DNA of 64,000 bases, taken from the NCBI RefSeq assembly GCF_905163445.1, contig NC_053182.1:5580001-5644000 (forward strand). Direction: 5' to 3'. The notes under the pieces are model-generated. The model was not told the DNA's origin. It was given only the letters and a program-made list of their open reading frames with translations, and searched no databases. The DNA is from Pararge aegeria (taxonomy: Eukaryota; Arthropoda; Insecta; Lepidoptera; Nymphalidae). The translations under genes and the position numbers were made by a program. Below, piece by piece: positions 47,401 to 57,200 of this stretch. How positions within the stretch are numbered: position 1 is the first letter of the stretch; each line of letters opens with the position of its first letter.

Positions 47401-50061
47401 CCACTGCACACATCTGTGACCAATATAAGAGTTAAAGTTTATTACGTTTGATGTTACCTTTTTATTACTAAACTACATACTCTGCTCATATTGTAGTACA
47501 CATAGTGGTATTTCATCGATAGACAGTTCGCGTAGATAATAAGCGTGAGACATGTCGATGGAAACTACGCTATAGCGGCCGATCACCTCCCGCTACCGTA
47601 CGCCTAAAATTAGAAAATAGGAAACCTAAAATAGGACGCATATGCAGTCTGTGTTCTACATTGAATTTGTTTGTGCGTGCTTATTAAAATGTGACTGTAT
47701 TTAGATCATTAGTGATAGTGATAAAACATGAACGACGAAAGTGATAACTGTACAAATAGAAATATGGTAAACAATAAATTTTTACTACTACTATTGCACT
47801 GTTTATATTTTTGTATGGGTGACATTTAGAAGTCAACATAGAGGGCATGAAGTCCATAGCAAAAATATGAATGCTTATCAGGTTTGCCTTGCTTGAGATT
47901 CTAGTGCACCGAGTTTTAAGTGTTGGAACAATGTTAACATTTGAAAATAATCTTATTCCTACCAATCTGCACTGGACCAGTTTTGTGGGTCTAAGCTAAG
48001 AAGGTGTATGTCTGTGTACATCAGTGGGGCATTATATAGGCTGATATAATTATGATGAACATTATAAAATATATTATTTGCCATGTAATAAAATCTCATT
48101 TTAATATTAAGTACCTACCTTCGAAAGAGATACCGAATCTGCAATGTATCCTGCCAGATGGTTCTATCTGTCACTAAAAGACTGTTTTAAAGGCATATAA
48201 AAAGTTTGCTATCAGCGGTATGACGACACTGGTTTACAGTAGTATCCAAAACTGTTTGGCCACCTTGAAGTGAGCTTGTGCTTAGTTTAGTTCAGAAATA
48301 TGATAAGCTTATGACATCTGAACTGTGAAAGTTTTGTCATAATCTGTGTAGTAGCTTTTGCATGATGAGTGCAACCAAAATTAACAAAATATTGCACTAT
48401 CATAATTTTACTATTAATTATTATTGCGATATTATACATACCTACCAAGAGGCCAGTTTCAATTTTTTTAGGTTCATGAACCATTTTAGCACTGTTAACA
48501 AATTCTTCAGAGTTGATATTTGAGCCTGATGAAGTAGGTTTATTTCTCCGTCTTTCCAAATGGTTAATGAGATTTATAGACTTGATCCGTTCATGGTTAG
48601 ACCGCTGCATAGTTCGTTTTGGACTGTGCGGCTGTGACCCATACTCAGGATGTTCAGGTTCCTTTGGTGCTGGTGGCCAACTTCCTCCAATTAAATTAAA
48701 TAAGTCGAGCTATAGAGAAACAACCAATTGTTTAATCTTGATTTAAAATTCAAATTGTTGATACCTTGAATTTTATCCATACTAATATAATAAATACAAA
48801 AGTGAGTCTGTTTGTTTGTATATTTGTTTCCTTTTCAGTTCAATCATTGCACCGCACCTATCTTGATGAAATTTGGGAAATTCATAAAAACATAGCTTGT
48901 ATTCTAACTATTTTAGCTCAGAAACAATCCCTCAAGATTAAACAAATGCTGCAGATTCCTCAGAGTTATTGTCTTAGTGGACAACAGATAGTTTTAGACA
49001 ATGTGTATGTAGTTATGTGTATACTCTAAAGTATATAATATGAAAAATTACACACATAAATAAAATATCAAAAGTAATGGCAAAGCCCCATAACCTCCAC
49101 CTTCCTATTAGCACAATGTAAAAAATATGGAAAATATAGATAAATTCACCTTAATGTAAGTTTTAAAAAAATATGTTGATAATAAACCAGATGAGACCAC
49201 TTAGTACAAAGTTAAGTGTTTCAAAATTAGGATATTTAAAATGTTATAAAAACATAAATGTAAGTAACTAAAGTAAGTTAACTTATTACATAATTTCACT
49301 TCTTCTACCATAAATTTAATGAAAAAACAGTACCATAATTGAGAGATAAATCATGATTATTATAATGAAGCCTATCATATTATATAACCACACTCAAATA
49401 CACACAATCACAAATTTATTAAAAGCAATCCTTAGAGTCACTAAACATTTAATAAATACATACATTTAAAGAACAATATCCATTTTGTTAAATGTAGGCA
49501 TGCATGGAGGGATACTTTTGTATGTAGTCACATTTAAAATTACACAAACTTTCTCAAAAAGCGGGACTGCTTTTTAGTGGAGAGCAGAGGTTCAGATTCC
49601 AATATAAAATTTTCAAATTAGTTTAGGTCTATTCTGGGCAATAAATGGTTACCAACTGGCCAGCAAAGATTTTCCACCAATTGACTGCACCATTTCTAAG
49701 TAATGTGTGTAATGTTTGCTATGTTAAAAGCATACAAAATAACAAGGAGTATGAGAGATTGCTCCAAAGTAAAATTAATCATAGAAAACCAAAATGTACT
49801 CTTCAAAGTAGTACTTTCTGCAGTTGATACACTTTTGGAAATGAGAATGAGAATATGCATTTGTGGAATCACTTATACAGTTTCGCATGTAATTACATGA
49901 GCATGCTTTTAAATATAATTTTTAGAATATGAGTATTGCAATTAACCATTCCTGTGTGGTTAGTAAACGGTTATGGAAACATATCTATATATCTCATAAA
50001 CCTGTTCATCTCTGCTGCTCGTGTTCTGATACTCCTGGTCCTGGTGAATGTCATCATTCAT
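32486..50061 (-). CDS. CYLD: CYLD-like ubiquitin carboxyl-terminal hydrolase
   Basis: Eleven exons, minus: 50061-50002 (tentative), 48709-48442, 47413-47219, 45528-45353, 39492-39313, 38535-38380, 37507-37319, 37136-37028, 35887-35751, 35288-35105 and 32679-32486. Phases agree throughout, giving 615 residues. A single CAP-Gly domain (GSLVEVATDVDQNYYGVVRW; GLGDGSHRGQRLFSCG) precedes the USP domain: GIQGHHNSCYLDATLF (catalytic C266), DPEEFLNGLVAQLL, FIIQMPRFGKQYKLYQ, a CxxC/His zinc insertion (CTVCGGLARWECGAC ... CAAC), CIETSHYVAFVK (catalytic H526) and FFDSMADR (D545). CYLD cleaves Lys63- and Met1-linked ubiquitin and restrains NF-kB/JNK signalling. The protein is shorter than vertebrate CYLD (about 950). 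The first exon (MNDDIHQDQEYQ) rests only on an in-phase donor and composition. A Harbinger element sits in the intron 45352-39493. Confidence 0.9.
32780..33440 (-). mobile_element. Jockey-like LINE 3' end with an open C-terminal RT frame
   Basis: An open frame at 33398-32976 (minus) reads QKRAVRSIYKLKSRESLR, FKEIGILTVASQYIYNN and GYYTIDEFLND, the C-terminal region of Jockey/CR1-type reverse transcriptases. The 3' tail is seen on plus as atttatttcaagtaggcc and ccaccggttcggaaggcag. It is 5'-truncated, as usual for LINEs, but little decayed, so younger than the copy at 25385-26830. Confidence 0.85.
33778..33903 (+). repeat. dispersed repeat related to 6050-6150
   Basis: Shared words are aaggattgaagaaattat, catacagcttctcctgct, ataatatataatgaatt and gcctgcttctatc. 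It lies in the last CYLD intron. Confidence 0.55.
34015..35019. mobile_element. complete 1.0-kb fold-back element with 38-bp terminal inverted repeats
   Basis: The left end TATGGGGTATTCCATGCC (34015-34052) is the exact reverse complement of 34982-35019 over 38 bp. Inner blocks also pair: cttcaatcaattctacaatt and atccccgtgtatcccagag at about 34379-34423 return inverted at 34750-34800. The element is non-coding and T/A-homopolymer rich, with no autonomous partner in the window. It lies in the last CYLD intron. A target duplication cannot be fixed because the left flank is a TA repeat. Confidence 0.85.
35608..35705 (-). mobile_element. SINE family A head fragment, minus
   Basis: Reading minus: gcgacagccgaatggcgaag, an altered B-box in gtgggcgccggtcccaca, then aactgattgtgtgatga. 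The A- and B-boxes are damaged. The fragment ends 45 bp from the CYLD exon donor at 35751. Confidence 0.65.
36486..36560. repeat. AAAGTC-rich retroposon 3' end
   Basis: aaagtcaaagtcaaagtcaa is followed by atatttctttattcaaatag gcac, a common insect LINE-type 3' end. A similar simple start with caaattcaaattcaaatt is found at 10659. Confidence 0.5.
38782..39245. repeat. direct repeat pair, about 145 bp each
   Basis: 38782-38925 and 39088-39235 share tataatatcatcttca, ccaccttcata, tatttgcggacaa and aataataagagaaaaatatc, then gatagaagcaggc. The spacer carries tttataatttcttcaatc, also part of the family at 6050 and 33778 (inverted). Confidence 0.7.
39718..39845 (-). mobile_element. SINE family A tail fragment, minus
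   Basis: Plus reads cctacgacaatacacaca, tcgccatctagccccaaagt, aagcgtagcttgtgttatgg and gatgaatatttttatgt, the reverse complement of the 3' half of the family A SINE. The head is missing. A separate tRNA-like scrap (reverse GGTGCAGCGGTGAGCGCTGT) lies just left of it at about 39640-39675. Confidence 0.75.
40111..40240. repeat. Harbinger left terminal and subterminal repeats
   Basis: After the 23-bp terminal repeat, gtgcacgcacgtgagcacgt occurs twice within about 50 bp (near 40133 and 40171). These CpG-rich direct repeats in an AT-rich locus look like protein-binding sites for the element's own proteins. Confidence 0.7.
40286..43190 (+). pseudogene. Harbinger DDE transposase (HARBI1-like), one nonsense codon
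   Basis: Two exons, 40286-40578 and 42272-43190, join in phase (TTGCG|GTAAGT ... TTACAG|ATATTT) for a 404-codon frame. The N-terminus has an Arg/Lys run (SRRRRRRIAKKRR) and the family helix FFKYFKVSLQVYDEL. The DDE core shows CIGAIDGKH (first Asp), YIIVGDEAFGL (second Asp) and RARRYIECTFGIM (Glu), followed by CILHNFIR. One in-frame TAA at 40373-40375 interrupts exon 1 before the DDE core; everything else is open. It is therefore called a pseudogene, though very recently inactivated or an allele. The intron contains the opposite-strand partner gene. Confidence 0.88.
41640..44470 (-). CDS. Harbinger-associated Myb/MADF-like DNA-binding protein
   Basis: Two exons, minus: 44470-44293 and 42235-41640, join in phase to 257 residues. 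The N-terminal domain (IVEVQCRPAIWDQSSEIF, AWLDICKVLFENFDDW, LQQRWKTARDTYIRV) is the MADF/Myb-like trihelix fold. The middle is Ser/Thr/Asn-rich with a basic SSKKRK cluster. The C-terminal helix (LNFFKSLLPTVKKLSCFKK) matches the BESS-type end found in MADF proteins. In Harbingers this protein imports the transposase into the nucleus and binds transposon ends; that is family knowledge. The frame is intact. It overlaps transposase exon 2 only in intron space, on the opposite strand. Confidence 0.85.
44472..44726. repeat. Harbinger right terminal and subterminal GC-rich region
   Basis: Repeated words cacgcgcgtgc (near 44490 and 44535), gtgtgcacgcgcatgg and gcacgcgcgg precede the right terminal repeat. 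They mirror the CpG-rich block on the left side and contrast sharply with surrounding AT-rich DNA. Confidence 0.7.
45879..46171 (-). mobile_element. tRNA-derived SINE family C, near full length, minus
   Basis: Reading minus: gacgacctccctggcgctca, B-box GGGTTCGATTTCC, then ttctctggtctggtcta, gactagttaccaccctac, gggctaacttgtagtggaat and a poly-A-like end. It lies in a CYLD intron. Confidence 0.8.
46681..46855. repeat. tandem duplication, 89-bp unit, two copies
   Basis: Units start ctgaggtaaaaatgg at 46681 and 46770 and share gaggtgcgggagtttaatag and ataaattgcctctta. Few differences separate them, so the duplication is young. Confidence 0.85.
46985..47165 (+). mobile_element. SINE family C-like fragment
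   Basis: It contains gggtgcgatcccccgc (B-box-like), tttctctggtctggtctgg, agttaccaacctacc and gacgtgccgataagc, the same order as the body of family C. It lies 50 bp downstream of the CYLD exon ending at 47219 (intron side). Confidence 0.6.
48773..48905 (+). repeat. interspersed repeat (CCATACTAATATAATAAAT type)
   Basis: The opening atccatactaatataataa and gtctgtttgtttgtat followed by ttgatgaaatttggg is a widespread lepidopteran repeat end, probably RTE- or Helitron-associated. It sits in CYLD intron 1. Confidence 0.5.
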
Positions 50062-51262
50062 CGTAATACGTATTGCTTCTGCGATAATTATACGTATGGA
50101 AATATTCTAAAAACTACTGGTACCTTATTTCATTTCATTGTGTTGAAGATGTTTTGTTTTTGTTAATGCACAATAATCTTTGGAAGCCTGAATTGTGGTA
50201 ATTAACTCACAAAACACTATCTTCTATTGCAAAGAAAACACTTATTTGATAAGAGTAATCAATAATATTTTTTCAAGATTTCATAAATTGCAAATCTTTT
50301 ACAGTAGCTAGAAATTAACCAGTTTATTTTTAGTGCTTGTTTATAGAAACTTCCTGGGGTTTTATTTCTGAGTATATAATTTATTGACAATAAACACAAC
50401 AGTCAACGCAAAACAAAGTGCCAGATGGCAAATACCTTATTGTATTTTGTGTTTATGCTATCTTTGGTCCTCTGCCATTCATGGTTATGCTTCTGAGTCC
50501 AGTCACAACTTTACAAGAAATTGAAAAACATTTTACGTGTCTGACATTCATCATTGGTTCATGTTCAATTCTTCGCTCAATAGAGGAAACCCACTCGTCC
50601 GTTCATTTTAAGTTGACGCGTGAACTGGATGGTAAATCTGGATGTAATTCATTCAAAAATGAATTATTTTTTTATTTATGCTGCTAATTATATTCACCTC
50701 CAGCAATAAAAAAGGTGCAACGGCTTAAATAGCAATAGTTAGTACTAGTTAGTAGTAGTTTTAGTTAGTTATTTACTATCACTGTGATATTTACAGCCCA
50801 CCTATTATTGTTAATAATAAAAGTTGAATACTCGACCTACAGAATTAATTTTTATTTTTGACCAAAGAGTGTTGTGTACTCTGAGTCTGTGATAAGCGGT
50901 AATTGACCTTCGTTCTACGACCTTCACCCCAAATTTCACCTTGTTTAGGTTTTAAATGTTTTTAGTTGAAACACAATTCTTGATTCGTTCTATTAATTGT
51001 GTTTGGTTAAGTAAAGAAATTATTTCATTTCTGAATGCTGAATGAAAATTAAACATGAAATAAATAAAGTGTCTTTTCTCTTTTTATGCATTGAATGAGG
51101 TAATAACAAATTGTAATTTTACTCTAAAAAAACCTGTTGCACTGCGTTTGTGATGGACTACAGCCTAAATCCTCACTCTGAGGGGTGACCTGTGCCCTAT
51201 AGTGGACTGGAAATGGGTTTAAAATAATGAATTTCTACTCTTTCTAGGCTTTTCCTGATAAT
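50062..51262. promoter_or_regulatory. divergent intergenic region CYLD / PHKB
   Basis: This 1.2-kb gap lies between the tentative CYLD start and the first PHKB methionine. PHKB's 5' untranslated exon and possibly a short coding exon should lie here, but none could be fixed. An open plus frame at 50418-50687 has no recognisable protein similarity. Confidence 0.4.
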
Positions 51263-54200
51263 ATGATCCGTCAAGGAAGTATTGATGACATCAATGCACA
51301 GCAGTTCCTAAAAATCTCTAATTATGAGGATACAGTGAGACAGCTGGACATATACTATGCTATAGGTTTGATATTGTTTGTAAATTAAAACAGCATATAA
51401 TATTTTAGTAATGACTATAAATCATCTTATCTTATCATGGTCTTTGGTTTTTTGCCAAGTAATTCATAGTATCAGCCGGAGTTTAACCTAACATATCCAC
51501 TGACTGTGTAAGCTCTGAATCCTCCCTATCCCTTGATGAGTTAATCAAGATGTCAGTCCCAGTAATTATAACAATTAACATGTGATGAAACACATTCAAA
51601 GTTTTCTAACCCACATTGATGAAGTGTCACTGGTTTAAAAAGGGAGAAGCAGTGATAGCGAGTTGGGTTCCTACCCACTTGACAAGCTTGTAAGCTTCAC
51701 TTTCCGGAGACCGAGTTTGAATCCCACCACCCACCATGCTTGCAATTGGGGCCTGTTAGCCTGATGGTAGTTATGTATATAAGTGGCTAGCTAAAATTTT
51801 GTTTCCATAGGCCATGCTTGTAATTTAAACATAATATAATGAACTTTGGGGATAGGTATATATGCTTTTATAATATGATACCAAGGGTAATATATGATCT
51901 ATCTTCAATCAAACATGGCCTATAGAAACAACATTTTAGTTACTTATATATTTAACTATCTTCAGGCTAAAAGGTAGACCATGTAATCAATTGTGGCTAC
52001 TACACAATTGATGAATTCCTTAACAACAAGATTTGGAAGCAGGCCACTTCACTCTCTTCTCTCACATGATCTAAAGATTGTTAAACTACAAAATGATGTT
52101 GAACTATAAAATGATGTTGGAAATGTAGAATCTGCCTTTTAAACCTTAAAATAAATGAATTTTTTTATTGACTAAATTGGTTTTAAAAATAAACTGTGAG
52201 AAACACATCTCTTTGAAGTTGCTACTGTTGCTGATTGGAACAAAATTAAAAAGGATAAACTAAAATTAGCAATGTGTCATCATTTCACCCTGAATCAATA
52301 GTGATGGATTTGTTTGCTTCCAGTTAAGAGACAACTACTAAGATTTCAAAGTCCAATAACTGGATTATTCCCAGTGTTGTCTTCTGATCTGCACATTGGC
52401 AGTGTAAGAGACAGTGTATATTGTGCAGCAGCAGTATGGGGCTTATATCAAGCATACAGGTAAACAAAGCAGTGAGCTAGATCAAATCTAGGCTACAAAA
52501 CTATTTGACTTAGCTCCTATTTTAAGAAACAGATCTTTATTCAACAAAGTGCTTTGCAAGTTGCACAAGTGCTTACTTGACCTATGAAAATAAAAGGTAA
52601 TTTTTGGTGGATCTAATACAAATCCTTTACCTACACAGCTTGTCATATCGAAAAGCAGCCTTAATTCTTACTACTCTCTGCTGCCAGAAGCAATAAACTA
52701 ATGAACCATATTTTCTTTTAAATAAATTTGATAATTTGGTACTTATTAATCTAGGTAAGCTTTAGAATATACCAAATTCAAATTCATTTTCTGGTAATAT
52801 TAGTATAGTTTATTAGGTAAATGGTATTAATTTTTTTTGACATTATGAGACAGGTAACCAAAAATACTATTGCTATTTATATACTAATATAAAAATGTTG
52901 ATCTTTTCAGGCGTATTGATGACGACAGAGGCAAGTCGCACGAACTTGGTCAGAGCACTGTAAAATGCATGCGCGGTATACTCGAATGCTGGATAAAGCA
53001 AGCATCCACAGTGGAGGCCTTCAAAACCCGACAAAGTGCAGCGCATGCTCTACATGTCAAATTTCACCTCACTACAGGCGAGCCTGTGTTGAGTGATGAA
53101 CAGTACCACCACTTGCAGATAGATGTGATATCACTGTACCTGTTGTTCTTAGTTCAAATGATAACATCTGGGCTTCAAATTATCTACACACAGGTAGTAA
53201 CTATTTATTATTTGTTGCCCGCGACTTCGTCTGCGTTTGATTTTGTTTTTTCATGTGGCATTAAATATAGTTGCAGTTCTAAAAAAAATTAAAGTATTCA
53301 GTATCGCTAAGCCTTAAATGAGGGGTTTGCTGCTGTCCGCTGAGGAGTTCTGTTCTCTATCTCCAACCACAGTTTTGGCAAAATTAAACACATATTATAA
53401 CCTCTATAGTACAAAAATAATTATTTAAATCGGTTATAATTTGTCTGAGTTATGGTGTTAAATCTGCAAGCACTTTAATCCCCTCTCCCAAAGGAACCGA
53501 GCTTAATGTCGGGATCAAATGTATCCTATATTACTTCTAACACTTCCAAGAATATGTGTACAAAGTTTCATGAGAATCGATTAAGTAGTTTTTGCGTGAA
53601 AGCGTAACAAACAAACTTACATTGACATTTATAATATTAGTACGGATTATCTGTATAAAAACGGTTTTGAACATTAAAAACACAGTGGAATTAATTATGC
53701 TGTAATAAATTTAGCTCTGACCCCTAATAACTAAAATGCAGTTTTTGTAACATGTTTCTTCATTTTTCCAATAGATAAAGTATAGATCGAAATATTAACG
53801 GAAACAAGTTAAAAAACAGCCACTATTCTTTTATTATTTATTAAAAGAATTAAGGGCTTACATATGGGTCCCAGAATTTGGTATATTTTGATATACCATA
53901 GTTATGCAATTTAATTTTCAGGATGAAGTTGCGTTTGTACAAAATTTAGTGTACTATGTAGAAAGAGCATACCGGACCCCCGACTATGGAATGTGGGAGA
54001 GAGGCTCCAAGTACAATGATGGAAAACCAGAGATCCATGCCTCATCCATAGGTAATTTTTTGAAATAAAAAAATATATATACTACGACAATACACACATC
54101 GCCATCTAGCCCTAAAGTAAGCGTAGCTTGGTTTATGAGTACTAAGATGACTGATGAATATTTTTATTAATAATATACGTAAATACTTACAATATACATA

Positions 54201-57200
54201 TAAACACCCAGACACTGAAAAACATTCATGTTCATCACACAAACATTTTCCAGTCGTGGGAATTGAACCCACGGCCTTGGACTCAGAAAGCAGGGTCGCT
54301 GCCCACTGCGCCAGTCGGCCGTCGAAAAACTATTTCATTAATAAACAAAAATGTATTTTCAAATATATTTGCCATGCATGCAAATGCACTAAGACTGCCT
54401 TTGCTTACCAAAGCTTTTAAAATTTAACTTAGTTGTCAAATCATCATTATTTATTTATTTTTATTACATGTTTGTGTGATGAACATGAATGTTTTTCAGT
54501 GTCTGGATGTTTATTTGTATTTTATTAATATTCATGTATATTAATCATAAAAATATTTATCAGTCATCTTAGTACCCATAAGACAAGCTACGCTAACTTT
54601 GGGGCTAGGTGGCGTTGTGTGGTTTTTCGTAGTATATTTATTTATTTATTTTGTGTAATAAAATGTAATACAGGTATATTTTGTGTAAAAGTAATAATTA
54701 TAATTTTTAGGTATGGCCAAGGCGGCCTTAGAAGCCATTAATGGGTGCAATCTGTTTGGCGATAAGGGTGCGTCGTGGAGCGTTGTGTATGTCGATATCG
54801 ATGCGCACAACCGAAACAGGAGCATCTTCGAGACGATGCTGCCTCGGGAGTCTAGTTCTAAGGTATTTATTATGTTCTAGCTCCTTTGGTCTCTTTAGAT
54901 ACTATGTATTATAGTAAACAAGTACAATAAGTAAAAGGAATTATGGAGAGAGTATCCAGCAATAAATAAAGCTGTATATATATGTTTTTTGTATACAAAA
55001 TATTATATTCCCAAAATATTATGACTAAAATAAAACACCTTTAAAGTTTTATATTTTTTAAATACTAAAGGTAAATTATACCAAATAACTTGTTATAACA
55101 GTTCCAAGGTTAATAATCATTGTAAATGACAAAATATGTCTAGTACTCGAAATATTCCCTATGCTCTATTTATTAAATTATTATAATTTCAAGTTTATCA
55201 TGTATTTTAGTTCCCAGAAGTAAATAAGGAAAATTAAAAAGACAACTCTAGTGGTCATGATTTGTAATTACCTTTTCCACTTATCTACTACATAATAAAT
55301 GGAAAACTAAAAGACAAATGAATAAAAGATGACACTGAACATTCTATAGTGATACTCTGCCAATATTGAAGTAAAGGTCATTTAATATTCTCAGAGTAAC
55401 TCAACAATTCACGGAACAATGCTGTCCTCCCGTTATGGAATAGATCCCATGCATGTTGCTGTGTGAGAGAATTATTGTTTTAATTCTTTAAGGGACATTA
55501 ATGTGTTTTTCTGTGTCCATAGTAAACTGTGACCGAATTTCACCTTAAATGTAAATAAAGCTAATGTTATTTATGATTGTCAAAGTGTATTTTTTATGGA
55601 AACTGTAATGAGTAAAGTTAATTTATATATTACCATAAATACTCCTTCAAATAGCATCCGATTTCCAAACAGCCTTGTTTAACAAGTGGCTTGGGAGTCA
55701 TATATAGTTTTTTTTCCACTACAAGTTAGCCCTAGACTGCACTCCTACTATGGCAGCGGGCTAACATGTTTGGGGTATGCAGTGGCGTGCATAGAGGGTA
55801 TGCACAGGGTATGCAGATGATATAAAATTTAAAAAAATCTCCAGTAAGAGTTATAAACAACTTAAGGATAGGCATTGTAAGAGTTATAAAAAGCCTACCC
55901 TTAAGCATTTATAACTATAGTCGTAAAAATGTAATAGGCCCGTTTTTACATTTGTGCAAGACCATAGAATGTAACTTGGAACGAAACTGAAAGAAACAAT
56001 AAAATAAAAATCAATTACATACAGTGTTTTAAAAAATACGTAAATTTTTTTGGGACGTTAAATAATATGAAAGAATATATCGCGAGTATTCTTTTTGCGC
56101 TTACTTTATAGTAGCATGCAATTTATAATTCTTGCGAAACGTTCCGAAAACAGTTACGTTCTGTCTTTTTTTAGAGCTGTAACCATTTTTTACTGAATAT
56201 CAAAATTAAATATTGTGTAGTTATCTTTACTGCAAAGAATCAGCTTGGTGTACAATGAATAGCTCAAAATGGGTTCTAAATAATGAGTCTGAGTTGATGT
56301 ATCTGACCAAGCGGCACATGACTGAAGCGTCCCCGCGCGCGCTGCGCAGTTTTTCGTTCCTCATCTTGTAAAGTTGACTGTGCGCTCGTTTAAGTTTGAT
56401 ATATATTGTTTACTATTACGTTAACTGACGTTATGGCTCTTCTATTTTGGACATTAATTTAAACATAGTGATTTGACTCGATTTTTGTGTTTGTTGTTAT
56501 ATAGTACTAACTCTGTTTCAACATGTTGAAAAGTGGACGTATAATCAACAGCCAGTCATGCGTATTGGTTGTGAAGTTAAAGGAATACTTTGAACGAACG
56601 AACACTTTACAATACATAATAATATCAATCAAGTACTGATACAAACTTGAATTGATTTATCGTGAGTATCGAGTCCCGAGTCTTATGGTTCCATAACTAG
56701 TTACGTCACGATGACAAATGTCAAAACGGGCCTATTACATTTTTATGACTATAGTACGGATGATTTTCTTCATTTTATATCATCTGCATACCCTGGGCAT
56801 ACCCTCTATGCACGCCACTAGGGGTATGGCACCACAATCGCAATTTGGAAATTATTTATTCCCAATAAGTCCCCGCCGGGGATTGGAACCGGGGCCTCCA
56901 CTAATAAGAACACAACGCTTACCACTGGGCCAGGAAGATCGTAAAAATGGTATGATATGGTATAGTTAACTTCTATTTATATCTCTTACAGGGAGTGGAC
57001 GCTGCACTTTTACCTACTATATCGTTCCCGGCGTTTGCTACACACGAAGAGCTACTCGTTCAGTTAACCAAGAATAACATCCTTAATCGATTGCAAGGAA
57101 AATATGGGTTTAAACGATTTAGTCGAGATGGCTACAAATGTGTTTTAGAAGATACTAATAGAAGGTACTTTCTAATTCTTTTAATTAATTATTTCATCTC

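Noticed and set aside
50418..50687. 89-codon plus frame in the CYLD/PHKB gap, with an open minus frame opposite
   Set aside because: No motif, no match in phase with either gene, and no convincing splice site use.
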